From Nonomuraea corallina (GTDB taxonomy: Bacteria; Actinomycetota; Actinomycetes; Streptosporangiales; Streptosporangiaceae): a DNA stretch of 64,000 nucleotides. The position numbers and the translations under genes are program-made. Below are positions 50,138 to 57,893 of the stretch, one piece after another. Each line of letters opens with the position of its first letter. Positions within the stretch are counted from its first letter, which is position 1. The DNA lies in NCBI RefSeq assembly GCF_027620315.1, contig NZ_JAPNNL010000010.1, positions 1 through 64,000 on the forward strand, read 5' to 3'. The notes beneath the pieces were generated by a model. It was not told the DNA's origin. It saw nothing but the letters and a program-made list of their open reading frames with translations, and did not search any database.

Positions 50138-50890
50138 TCAGTCGGCCGGGCTCAGTCCGGCCTGGGTGAGCAGATAGGCGGGACGGTCGTGGCCCGGGTC
50201 GGTGGCCAGGTCCACGATCGTCTTGCCGACCTGCTCGGGGGTGAGCGCCGGTCCTCGGCCGGCGAGGAAAGTGGCGGCGCCCACGCCGTGCCGGGCGGCG
50301 TAGGCGGCCACGGCGCGCGCGCCCAGGTAGGTGGCCGGGGTCAGGCTCGGCAGCACCGAGACGAACCTGATGCCGAGTGCGGCCCGTTCGGACTCGGCGG
50401 CGGCATAGGAGGAGATGAACCTGATCGTGGCCTTGGCTCCGGCGTAGCCGCCGCTGAGGGGTGAACCGCCCTGGGCGGCCCCGCTGGAGAACGCGATCAC
50501 CACGCTGCCGGGATCCAGCGGACGCAGCAGGGACTCACGGGTCCAGTTGAACACCTGCCGGACGTCCACCTCCCAGTTGCGGCTGAAGGTCTCCCAGGTG
50601 TGCTGCTGGAGCGGCCGGGCGAGCGGTTCGGCTCCGGCGTTGAGCACCAGCGTGCGCGGCCGGTACTCGTCGATCAGCCGACCGGCCACGACCGGATCGG
50701 CCGCGTCGGCGGCGACCGGGATGAGCGTGTCGCCGAGCTGCACCCGCAGCTCCTCCAACAGCCCGCGGTCCCGGGCGACCACGACGACGGAGCAGCCCGC
50801 CGCCGTGAGGGCGGCGGCGACGCCGCGGCCGAAGCCGCGGTTCGCGCCGGTGACCAGCGCCGTGGTCCCGGCTGTTTCCTGGATTGGCAT
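50138..50890 (-). CDS. SDR-family oxidoreductase
   Basis: A 250-residue SDR with TGANRGFGRG near residue 14, LNAGAEPL, catalytic Ser in IAFSSGAA and Y-x3-K in YAGAKAT. ATG at 50890 has GGAGGG upstream. Downstream of a SigG-like sigma gene on the same strand (126 bp gap), hence possibly under its control. Confidence 0.85.
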   Translation of the reverse strand: MPIQETAGTTALVTGANRGFGRGVAAALTAAGCSVVVVARDRGLLEELRVQLGDTLIPVAADAADPVVAGRLIDEYRPRTLVLNAGAEPLARPLQQHTWETFSRNWEVDVRQVFNWTRESLLRPLDPGSVVIAFSSGAAQGGSPLSGGYAGAKATIRFISSYAAAESERAALGIRFVSVLPSLTPATYLGARAVAAYAARHGVGAATFLAGRGPALTPEQVGKTIVDLATDPGHDRPAYLLTQAGLSPAD

Positions 50891-51016
50891 CAAGATCCCT
50901 CCGGAGCTCTGGCGAGTCGGCCACGCCCGCGCCCAGGCGGGCGACGGCCTTGCTCGCGGTTCCACCAATAGAGACCTGGTTCGCGGCCGGAACTCAGCAC
51001 TCGCCCGCCGGGTCGG

Positions 51017-52060
51017 TCAGCTCCGCGACGGGCCGGTCTGCGGGGTGGCGGTGCCGAGGGTGGTGGTGCCGAGGGTGGTGGTGCCGAGGGTGGCGGCCAG
51101 GCCGAAGGCGGCGAAGAGGCCCGGATCGTTGAACGAGACGATCCGGGAGATCCCGGTGCCGGTGACCGTGAGTACCTGGACCGCGTGCGCGCGGTGGACG
51201 CCGTCGTGCCCGCGCCGGTACGCCGCGACGGCGGGCTGCCGGTTGGCCGTGACGCGGACCATCCGGGTCACGCCGGGCCCCGCGAGGACCCTGGTCGCGA
51301 GGAACCGGCCGACTTCCGCACGGCCGTGGAACCAGGTCAGGTTCGGAGGCATCTCCAGCGCGACGTCATCGCGCAATGTCCGCAGCAGGGCGGTCATGTC
51401 CGCGTTCTCGAACGCCGACACGTACTGGTCGAGCAGGGCCCGGTGCGCCGGGTCGGCGGGTTCGGCGAGATCGTCCTCAGCGGGCGCCACCTGCCTGATG
51501 TGGGCCCGCGCGCGTTGCAGCGCGCTGTTGACCGCCGCGGTCGTCGTGCCGAGCAGGTCCGCCACCTCGGCGGCGCGCCAGGCGAGCACGTCACGCAGGA
51601 TCAGCACGGCACGCTGCCTCGCGGGCAGATGCTGCAGCGCGGCGATGAAGGCGAGCCGGACGTCGCCCCGCGACACGACCAGCGCAGCCGGGTCGGTCGT
51701 CAGCGGACCGGGCAGGGGGTGCACCCACTCGGTCCCCTCCGGCGCGAGGGACAGCGGTCCGTCCGGATCGTCGGCCGGTGCGCCGAGGCCGGACGGCAGC
51801 AGTCGGCGGCTGCGATGCTCCAGGGCGGTCAGGCAGGCGCTGGTGGCGATCCGGTACAGCCAGTAGCGCAGCGAGGAACGTCCCTCGAAACCGTCGTACG
51901 ACCGCCAGGCTCGTAGGAAGGTCTCCTGCACCAGGTCCTCGGCGTCGTGGATCGAGCCGAGCATGCGATAGCAGTGGACCAGCAGTTCAGGCCGGAAGCG
52001 GTCGGCCATGTCGATGAACTCCCGGCGGTCCGGCACCACCGCTGCCTCCATGACGGTCAC
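51017..52060 (-). CDS. ECF sigma factor with C-terminal SnoaL-like domain (SigG-type)
   Basis: A 347-residue sigma factor paralogous in layout to that at 10.3-11.3 kb. Region 2: ELLVHCYRMLGSIHDAEDLVQET and SLRYWLYRIATSACLTALE; region 4: LPARQRAVLILRDVLAW and TTTAAVNSALQRARAHI. A SnoaL-like domain follows (LLDQYVSAFENADMTALL). The extreme C-terminus is extended by a 15-bp tandem repeat coding TLGTT. GTG 52060 or ATG 52051 start. Divergent from the STAS protein gene. Confidence 0.9.
   Translation of the reverse strand: MTVMEAAVVPDRREFIDMADRFRPELLVHCYRMLGSIHDAEDLVQETFLRAWRSYDGFEGRSSLRYWLYRIATSACLTALEHRSRRLLPSGLGAPADDPDGPLSLAPEGTEWVHPLPGPLTTDPAALVVSRGDVRLAFIAALQHLPARQRAVLILRDVLAWRAAEVADLLGTTTAAVNSALQRARAHIRQVAPAEDDLAEPADPAHRALLDQYVSAFENADMTALLRTLRDDVALEMPPNLTWFHGRAEVGRFLATRVLAGPGVTRMVRVTANRQPAVAAYRRGHDGVHRAHAVQVLTVTGTGISRIVSFNDPGLFAAFGLAATLGTTTLGTTTLGTATPQTGPSRS
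51046..51090 (-). repeat. 15-bp tandem repeat at the 3' end of the sigma factor gene
   Basis: Three units near TGGTGGTGCCGAGGG (plus strand), the outer one with a single change. They add repeats of Leu-Gly-Thr-Thr-Thr to the protein C-terminus and keep the frame. Confidence 0.85.
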
Positions 52061-52246
52061 CCCCGCGCTCCGGCCGCTCGCCCGGGCGGACCCACGGCGG
52101 TCTCCTCCGCCGCGGTCGAACCACCCGCTCCGTCAAACGGCGGCCACACCCGATAGAGACCCGCCGGACGGGGAGAACTCATCGCGCGACACGCCGTCGG
52201 GGCCAGACTGGAGACTGACGGACCGGCAGAGACGGGAGATTGCGGC

Positions 52247-52621
52247 ATGAGCGGGCAACCTGGTGCCGCATTGGAGGTCCGTGGGGACCTGCACGGCTGG
52301 TACGCGGTCGTACAGGTGAGTGGCGAGTTCCGCGGTGACTGCCGTTTGGCCGCTCGCCTTCATCAGGTGATGGTGGGGCTGCCCATGCCTGATCCGCCCT
52401 GTCTGGTCCTCGACCTGGCCGGCGTTGTCGCCTGGGATGACTGGGGGGTCGGGGCGGTCATCGCGAGCGCGAAGCGGGTCATGTCCGTTGGTGGTGCGAT
52501 GGTGGTCGCGGCGGCTCCCGCTGACCTGCTGGCGCACTGTGAGCGGATGGGATTGGATCGGCCGTTCAGGTTCTCCGAGACGGTGGAAGCCGCGGTCGAG
52601 GAGTTACGCTCCGGCAGGTGA
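52247..52621 (+). CDS. STAS-domain protein with Asp in place of the phospho-serine
   Basis: A 124-residue anti-anti-sigma-like (STAS) protein: VVQVSGEF strand, LVLDLAGVVAWDDWGVGAVIAS helix-loop, and ERMGLDRPFRFSETVEAAVEEL. In SpoIIAA/RsbV the loop reads D-S-S-G with the first Ser phosphorylated; here it is D64-D65-W66-G67. The phospho-acceptor is thus Asp, so the protein cannot be switched by an RsbW-type kinase in the standard way. Divergent from the SigG-like gene. Confidence 0.8.
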   Translation: MSGQPGAALEVRGDLHGWYAVVQVSGEFRGDCRLAARLHQVMVGLPMPDPPCLVLDLAGVVAWDDWGVGAVIASAKRVMSVGGAMVVAAAPADLLAHCERMGLDRPFRFSETVEAAVEELRSGR

Positions 52622-52680
52622 GCATCATCCTCAAAGAGCACACGCCGCCGGAGGCGAGCCGATCGGTGGTGGAACGATCG

Positions 52681-52880
52681 TCAGCAAGGGTTTCGGACGA
52701 TGTCAGGACCCCATGTGTACTCGACGACGGGTAGCTCGAATCCTGCGGGGAAGCTACGCGTGTGGAGCTCTGCGATGTGCTCGGCGTCGTCTTTGGTACC
52801 GGATCTGATGTGCATGGCGTAGAGGTTGGCATAGCGGCTGATAGGGGCGTTGATCGCCGAGAGCGTCTTCTTGAGGCCGA
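52681..52880 (-). pseudogene. C-terminal remnant of an unidentified protein gene
   Basis: One minus-strand frame gives a coherent, ordinary-looking polypeptide (LKKTLSAINAPISRY, NLYAMHIRSGTKDDAEHIAEL, FPAGFELPVVEYTWGP) ending at TGA 52681-52683, with a stop codon just upstream near 52880 and no start. It looks like the last ~65 residues of a lost gene. The surrounding 52622-53400 contains no intact gene; only this remnant, a hairpin and a tRNA fragment. Confidence 0.4.
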
Positions 52881-53141
52881 GTGGTCAATCGAAGCGGAGC
52901 GGCTTGCTTCGATCCGGGTATCAGCAGGTCAGCGTAGCGGCCACTGAAGGGCGGCCTGGACGGCGGCGTGCCGCTGGAATCGATGGGCGACGCTGGATAT
53001 GGCTGGACCGCGCTACGGCGATGCCCAGCGCGGCCCTCGCGCCGTGCCCGGCCCCGAGCCACAGCACGACGTGAGGACGCCGGCGCCGGGCGTACGGCGG
53101 CACGGCGCCGCTTGACAGCGAAATCAGGCCCGTACAAGATC

Positions 53142-53180
53142 AAAGCCCAGGTCCCGAATGCCTCGGTCGATCTGGGCTTT
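53142..53180. terminator. Hairpin with AAAGCCCAG arms next to tRNA fragment E
   Basis: AAAGCCCAG (53142-53150) pairs perfectly with CTGGGCTTT (53172-53180). Terminator-like; directly followed by a partial tRNA copy. Confidence 0.5.
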
Positions 53181-53187
53181 CACAGCG

Positions 53188-53210
53188 AGAGCGGGTGACG
53201 GGCTGTCAGC
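53188..53210 (-). repeat. tRNA-Gly 3'-end fragment E (att-like remnant)
   Basis: AGCGGGTGACGGG then CTGTCAGC, equal to the tRNA 3' end at 57003 with a 13-bp internal deletion. Confidence 0.55.
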
Positions 53211-53400
53211 CTGGGTAGGCTTTCAAGATCATGCCGTTTGAGCTGGGCAAACGCCAACCTGGACCTACGCCGGGTGGAGTCACCGTGAGTCCCCCTGTCT
53301 CCCGCTGGTCGCCGACCGAACGGGCACGTCCTGACCTTCTGATCGCGGTTGGACCGTACATCCGAACCGCCGGATATTTGGGTGGACGCGTTACCTCAAG

Positions 53401-53868
53401 GTGGCCGACAATTCAGCAGATGAGCTCATGCCCTTTTGTCTTATCGGTGTCGATGACGTAGATGGGCAGCTCGTCGCCTATCGCACTGCCAACGTCTTCG
53501 TCCTGCCCGTCCCTTGGCAGCGAGCAAAGAACCTTGGTCACTGTCTCGTGCTTCCGACCGCTCACGTGAAGAGTCTTCATACTGCCCCTCGCGATCTCCT
53601 GGCTGAGCTGTTCGATGTGGTGGGCCAGGTGACCGCCGCCGTTCGGGAAGCGTTTGGAGCACCCGGGAGCATGGTTCTGCAGAACGACAACATCCCAGGC
53701 CAGACGTTCGCTCATCTCCACGTCCATGTGATCCCTCGTTCCCCCGATGACGGATTCGTCCTCTCGGACCCAGGCAAGATCGAGATTCCCTTCGAGGTCC
53801 GAGCGCAGCAGGCGGCTCAGCTCCGCAAGGCGCTCAGCAAGCGATCGTCGGGGAACCTTAAGAGCTGA
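53401..53868 (+). CDS. HIT-family nucleotide hydrolase/transferase
   Basis: A 155-residue HIT protein with the histidine triad HLHVHVIPR near residue 113 and the preceding GQTFAHLH block. A conserved N-terminal F-C-L-I and hydrophobic strand are present. HIT proteins hydrolyse nucleoside phosphoramidates or dinucleoside polyphosphates. The start is GTG 53401 or ATG 53428 (MPFCLIGVDD). It lies inside the integration hotspot, between two tRNA fragments. Confidence 0.85.
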   Translation: MADNSADELMPFCLIGVDDVDGQLVAYRTANVFVLPVPWQRAKNLGHCLVLPTAHVKSLHTAPRDLLAELFDVVGQVTAAVREAFGAPGSMVLQNDNIPGQTFAHLHVHVIPRSPDDGFVLSDPGKIEIPFEVRAQQAAQLRKALSKRSSGNLKS

Positions 53869-53875
53869 CGGCGAC

Positions 53876-53902
53876 ACGGGAATCGAACCCGCGCTGTCAG
53901 CT
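53876..53902 (-). repeat. tRNA-Gly 3'-end fragment D (att-like remnant)
   Basis: 27 bp identical to the T-arm and anticodon-arm region of the tRNA at 57000-57073, immediately after the HIT gene. Confidence 0.75.
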
Positions 53903-54065
53903 GGGGAATTGCATGGATCATGCCTCGTAGGAGCGCTGACCTGGGCCTCAGACTACTCGTGAGTGACCGTGGCTGCCCCTCCTTACCGGGGCTCATGGCA
54001 CCACGATCACCGTCCGGCACGGGTGTCGGCCAGGACTCTGCCCCTGCAGGCCGTACTTGCGTCGG

Positions 54066-54512
54066 TCAGGAGAAGCGGACTTCAGGGGCCGGCCAGGCCC
54101 CGTCCTCGGTGAACTGTGATCCCCAGTAGAACGGGTTCACGTCGCTAAGAGTGCGAGCCCTCCATCCCGTCGTGCTGGAGTCGTCGGGCACGCCGACCTG
54201 GACGTCAGGTCCCCACAAGGCTAGGCGCTCCTGGCAGATGCCACACGGAGGAAGGACGAGGATGCGCTCACGTTCGGAGTCCCGATATACGCATACGGAG
54301 GCGGTGATCTTCTTATCGAGTGTGTAAGCCTGGCAGATGGCGCCGGTCTCGTGGCATAGGGATACTCCGCCGTTGAGGTTGTCCAGGCCGACGCTGGTCA
54401 GGATCTGCCCATCGTTCAAATAGACGGCCGCGGCACCGCCCTGCTCGCCAGGGGGCCATCGCCGATCCATCTGTGCAATGGCCGCGTCGACAAGGTTTTG
54501 ATCAAGCTGCAT
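54066..54512 (-). CDS. Cytidine deaminase-family protein
   Basis: A ~148-residue zinc deaminase: the first zinc/proton-shuttle motif is SLCHETGAIC (C-x-E), the second LPPCGICQERLALWG (PCxxC). Close in style to free-standing cytidine or blasticidin-S-type deaminases. The ATG at 54512 is preferred; upstream in-frame ATGs exist at 54530 and 54551. Carried within the hotspot. Confidence 0.8.
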   Translation of the reverse strand: MQLDQNLVDAAIAQMDRRWPPGEQGGAAAVYLNDGQILTSVGLDNLNGGVSLCHETGAICQAYTLDKKITASVCVYRDSERERILVLPPCGICQERLALWGPDVQVGVPDDSSTTGWRARTLSDVNPFYWGSQFTEDGAWPAPEVRFS

Positions 54513-54763
54513 GTCGGCATCGTGACACATCAAGACGCGGCAGAGCCTCACCGGCCACCTGATAGATCCCCCGGGCTCGTATCGCGATCAACCACATGCG
54601 CTGGTGAGCATGAGGAGGGCCACACCGATCTTTGGTCCCCCTTGGCTCGTCTTTCTGCCGCGTTGCCAGTGGTGATCGTGCTAATGGCCCAAGAAGCTCA
54701 AACAGCCCTGAAGCGATCAAGGATCGGGTCTGAAACCTTCCGCGACCTGGGCCTTCAGTCTTT

Positions 54764-54790
54764 GAGCGGGTGACGGGAATCGAACCGCTG
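54764..54790 (-). repeat. tRNA-Gly 3'-end fragment C (att-like remnant)
   Basis: GAGCGGGTGACGGGAATC and following match the tRNA 3' end for ~22 bp, then diverge. Confidence 0.7.
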
Positions 54791-54814
54791 CTCTCTTTGA
54801 CGTGGGCCTCGGTG

Positions 54815-54842
54815 TGGAGCGGGTGACGGGAATCGAATCCGC
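54815..54842 (-). repeat. tRNA-Gly 3'-end fragment B (att-like remnant)
   Basis: Includes the TGGAGCGGGTGACGGG terminus with the encoded CCA complement, 27 of 28 bp matching. The 527-bp gap 54552-55078 otherwise contains no gene. Confidence 0.7.
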
Positions 54843-55078
54843 CCGGGTCGCGAGACCGTGGTTGACCCCTCGTCACCCTGTCTAATTGCACGACGATCAG
54901 CCGACCACCTGGTGTTTCTCACTCGACGCGCGCACCCTGCCTGCCTGATCATCCCGCTTGCCGTCGACCCGCCCGCCGGGAAGCCATTGCCTGGGGACGA
55001 TGGCGGGCGGGATGATCAGGCTTCCGAAAATCTTCTTGACCGCAGCTCTCCGGGATGACCAAAGGTAGGATAAGGAGC

Positions 55079-55333
55079 ATGAGCGAGCCCACTGGCAAGT
55101 ATTCGATCACCATGCCGCGCAACATCGCAAAGGCCGCCCGGTCCCGGAGCGGACCTTCTGGCTTGTCTGCCTACGTCACCGCCGCCGTCGCCCGCCAGAT
55201 CGAGCGCGACAACCTCAACGAACTCATCCAGGTCGCCGAAGCCGAGCATGGCCCTATCACTGACGACGAGGTCCAGGCACTGCGCGACCAACTTCGCCAG
55301 ACCCGGCAGGAACAAGCCCACGACGCCGCATGA
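55079..55333 (+). CDS. VapB-like antitoxin
   Basis: An 84-residue protein: N-terminal KYSITMPRNIAKAARSRSG is a ribbon-helix-helix-like strand and helix, then YVTAAVARQIERDNLNELI and a charged, Gln-rich C-terminus that would wrap the toxin. ATG 55079 has AAGGAGC upstream. It overlaps the toxin gene by four bases. A deleted second copy is at 48.2 kb. Confidence 0.8.
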   Translation: MSEPTGKYSITMPRNIAKAARSRSGPSGLSAYVTAAVARQIERDNLNELIQVAEAEHGPITDDEVQALRDQLRQTRQEQAHDAA

Positions 55334-55743
55334 CCCGTTCTTCCGCCACTCCCGGTGGGACCCTCGTCCTCGACAGTGAGGGGCTGGCCAAGGCCGTCCT
55401 GCGTGACCGTACGGTCACCGTATGGCTTGCTCTCGCGCGTGCCGACGACCTCCGCGTCATCACCTCTGCCGCCACCCTCGTTGAGGTGGTCCACCCCCGC
55501 GTCAACAAGCCGGCTTTGGAGTGGACGCTATCCCGCCTTGTCGTCGAGCCGGTCACTGAGCCAATCGCCCGCCACGCCGCCACGCTCTTGTCCGGCGCCG
55601 GCCTGCATGGGCACAAGTACGCCATCGATGCCATGCTCTGCGCCACCGCCCTCGCCGCCCCAGGTCCCGTCACGGTCCTCACCTCCGACCCCGAGGACCT
55701 CGCTGCCCTGTGCGGCGGACGCGTCACCGTCATCAAGGTCTGA
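55330..55743 (+). CDS. PIN-domain toxin (VapC-like)
   Basis: A 137-residue PIN ribonuclease with the acidic quartet placed as expected: D15 (VLDSEGL), E52 (LVEVV), D100 (YAIDAML) and D120 (LTSDPEDL). It should cleave tRNA or rRNA when free of VapB. Coupled to the antitoxin via ATGA. The active-site residues are intact, so this is the one apparently functional toxin-antitoxin pair of the hotspot. Confidence 0.85.
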   Translation: MTRSSATPGGTLVLDSEGLAKAVLRDRTVTVWLALARADDLRVITSAATLVEVVHPRVNKPALEWTLSRLVVEPVTEPIARHAATLLSGAGLHGHKYAIDAMLCATALAAPGPVTVLTSDPEDLAALCGGRVTVIKV

Positions 55744-55860
55744 GTCATGCCTCCCACCCTGCTTCACTCAGATCACGTAGTCGCCAGCTTTGCGGTCCCC
55801 GGTCATACGCCCCGCAAGGGGACCGGTTTACGAAGACTAAACATGATCATCTGCGAAGCG
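55724..55860 (+). repeat. Downstream flank of the intact vapBC, homologous to 48459-48600
   Basis: Toxin 3' end plus ~115 bp of flank that recur after the deleted copy at 48.2 kb. The 581-bp gap 55744-56324 otherwise has no gene; it holds this flank, a hairpin and a tRNA fragment. Confidence 0.65.
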
Positions 55861-55999
55861 GATCGGGTATTGAACGCCCTACTGCTCGGCCAGGCCCGAA
55901 ACCGGCACCCGTAGCGGCAACCGCGCCCGCAGATTGAGAAGCCGTACGGCGAGGGTGGCACGCGAGGGCTCGGGGGGGTCGTCCCCCGACCAGCATAAA

Positions 56000-56039
56000 A
56001 GCCCCGCCGAAGCCGACCCAGAGGTCGGCGAGCAGGGCT
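56000..56039. terminator. Nested hairpin next to tRNA fragment A
   Basis: Inner stem GCCGACC (56012-56018) with 56023-56029 and an outer AGCCC/GGGCT pairing, preceded by AAAA. Confidence 0.55.
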
Positions 56040-56045
56040 CTCCGA

Positions 56046-56087
56046 GAGCGGGTGACGGGGATCGAACCCGCGCTGTCAGCTTGGGAA
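56046..56087 (-). repeat. tRNA-Gly 3'-half fragment A (att-like remnant)
   Basis: 42 bp with one mismatch to the tRNA gene, covering acceptor 3' strand, T-arm, variable loop and anticodon loop. It is the best-preserved copy. Confidence 0.85.
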
Positions 56088-56324
56088 CCATCTACTGATC
56101 TTGCTGCGCTGAGCTGGGAAACGACGGTGCAGGCCGGAGGATATCTGCTGCTCGTGAGTAGCCGTGAGTGACCGCAGCGCCCCGTCCGTTCTGGCACGCA
56201 TCTGGCACGAAACCTACGTGTCGAGAGACTCGTGCGGGCTTGAAGGCGATGATTACGGTTGTACGACAGCCCTTGGGTGTGGTGCTGCTGCCGCTAGCGG
56301 AACTGCTTGCGTAGACTCGTGGGC

Positions 56325-56570
56325 ATGAGCGCTGAGCATGCGCATGATGAGCTTCACCATCTGGTGGACCGGCTGTCTCCGGAGCAGGCACGTCGGCTGC
56401 TGCGTTTGGTCAAAACAGATCCGGAACTGGCCGAGGCGGCCGACGAGGAGCCATCTGCGCCGGTTCGGCGTCGTCGGCTGTCGATCGCCGGAATCGGCGC
56501 ATCTGGCGAGGGAGATCTGTCAGAACGGGTCGAAGATCTGCTGGCGGAGCGGTTCAATCGGTCGGTGTGA
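56325..56570 (+). CDS. Antitoxin of a second VapBC-type pair
   Basis: An 81-residue protein: HDELHHLVDRLSPEQARRLLRLVKTDPEL, an amphipathic helix pair typical of short antitoxins, then a disordered Arg-rich segment and a final LSERVEDLLAERF helix. It overlaps the toxin by four bases. The start ATG 56325 was chosen over GTG-type starts upstream because the helical part begins there. Confidence 0.75.
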   Translation: MSAEHAHDELHHLVDRLSPEQARRLLRLVKTDPELAEAADEEPSAPVRRRRLSIAGIGASGEGDLSERVEDLLAERFNRSV

Positions 56571-56992
56571 CCGCCACACTTCTGGACACCGGCCCATTGA
56601 TCGCTGTCGTCGATCGAGACGACATGCACCATGTCTCATGTGTGCGGCTTCTTGAGTGTCTGGAGGGGCCGTTGCTCCTTCCGTCGACAATCTTGATTGA
56701 AGCCGGCTGGACGATCAACAGGCACATGGGACCTGCTGTACACGCCTAGTTTCTTGATCTCGTAATCGAGGAGTTCGAGCTGGTTGAGCTACTTCCTGTG
56801 GATGTGAGGCGGATGGCCGAACTCGTCCGAATCTACAAGGATGCTCGCCTCGACCCGGCTGACGTGTCCGTAGTCGCTATCGCCGAACGTCTGGGCGTCA
56901 CTCAGATCGCGACGATCGACCGGCGGGATTTCACGCTCATCCGCCCCAGGCACGTGCCAGCGTTCAGGCTGCTGCCAGAGATACTTGCCTGA
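56567..56992 (+). pseudogene. PIN-domain toxin with in-frame amber stop
   Basis: Reads LLDTGPLIAVVDRDD (D7), LIEAGWTI (E45), then TAG at 56747-56749; the same frame continues FLDLVIEEFELVELLPVD to LDPADVSVVAIAERLG and IATIDRRDF. Without the stop it would be a complete 141-residue PIN protein. A single change such as CAG to TAG explains it. Truncation removes two catalytic acids, so the toxin is inactive. Confidence 0.85.
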
Positions 56993-56999
56993 GAGTTGG

Positions 57000-57073
57000 T
57001 GGAGCGGGTGACGGGAATCGAACCCGCGCTGTCAGCTTGGGAAGCTGATGTTCTGCCATTGAACTACACCCGC
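57000..57073 (-). tRNA. tRNA-Gly (anticodon CCC), CCA encoded
   Basis: Folds as acceptor GCGGGTG/CACCCGC, D-arm GTTC/GAAC, anticodon arm TCAGC-TTCCCAA-GCTGA (anticodon CCC), T-arm GCGGG-TTCGATT-CCCGT, discriminator T, then CCA in the DNA. Its 3' end points left, toward a series of partial copies of itself, so it is an integration target. Confidence 0.93.
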
Positions 57074-57159
57074 GTGCGACCCGAGGCCGCGACCAACACT
57101 CTAGCGGAAACCGTAGCCACTTCACCAAGCCCTAGCCGCATCCCGGTAGGTTGCTCCTC

Positions 57160-57735
57160 GTGCTGCTATCTGACCGCGACATCCTTGCCGAGCTCGACGC
57201 CGGCCGGTTGGCGCTGGATCCGTTCGATCGTGACATGGTCCAGCCGTCCAGCATCGACGTGCGGCTCGACCGCTTCTTCCGGGTGTTCGAGAACCACAGG
57301 TATCCGCACATCGATCCTTCCAGCGAGCAGCCGGATCTGACGCGACTGGTCGAGCCTGATGGGGATGATCCGTTCATCCTGCATCCGGGGGAGTTCGTGC
57401 TCGCCTCCACCTACGAGGTGATCACGCTGCCCGATGATCTGGCGTCGAGGCTGGAGGGCAAGAGTTCGCTGGGGCGGCTGGGTCTGCTGACGCATTCGAC
57501 GGCGGGGTTCATCGATCCGGGGTTCAGCGGTCATGTGACGCTGGAGCTGTCCAACGTGGCCACGTTGCCGATCAAGTTGTGGCCGGGGATGAAGATCGGG
57601 CAGTTGTGCGTGTTCAGGTTGAGCTCGCCGGCGGAGTTCCCGTACGGGTCGGAGAAGTACGGGTCGCGTTACCAGGGGCAGCGCGGGCCGACGCCGTCGC
57701 GGTCGTTCCAGAATTTCCATCGGACGAAGGTGTAG
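57160..57735 (+). CDS. dcd: dCTP deaminase
   Basis: A 191-residue trimeric enzyme converting dCTP to dUTP (or directly to dUMP in bifunctional actinobacterial forms). Seen: [26 protein letters not shown], the FVLASTYE strand, the [21 protein letters not shown] active-site region and GPTPSRSF C-terminus. GTG at 57160 fits the family N-terminus; a TTG lies upstream at 57151. Chromosomal housekeeping gene bounding the hotspot. Confidence 0.95.
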   Translation: MLLSDRDILAELDAGRLALDPFDRDMVQPSSIDVRLDRFFRVFENHRYPHIDPSSEQPDLTRLVEPDGDDPFILHPGEFVLASTYEVITLPDDLASRLEGKSSLGRLGLLTHSTAGFIDPGFSGHVTLELSNVATLPIKLWPGMKIGQLCVFRLSSPAEFPYGSEKYGSRYQGQRGPTPSRSFQNFHRTKV

Positions 57736-57893
57736 TACCCGCCTGCGCGGCGACATGTCGGTGGAAGTACTCTGGCCCCGGTGTCGTACAGCATACGGAG
57801 GGTAGCGACTAGGAGAAGGGGACATGAAGTTCGCATTTCACCTGGTAAGCCTTACCCTTTCCACGGACCATCCCCGCACATCTGGAGAACGAC

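Noticed and set aside
54760-54900. A second complete tRNA gene near 54.8 kb
   Set aside because: Only acceptor-3' and T-arm sequence is present; no D-arm or anticodon arm can be folded.
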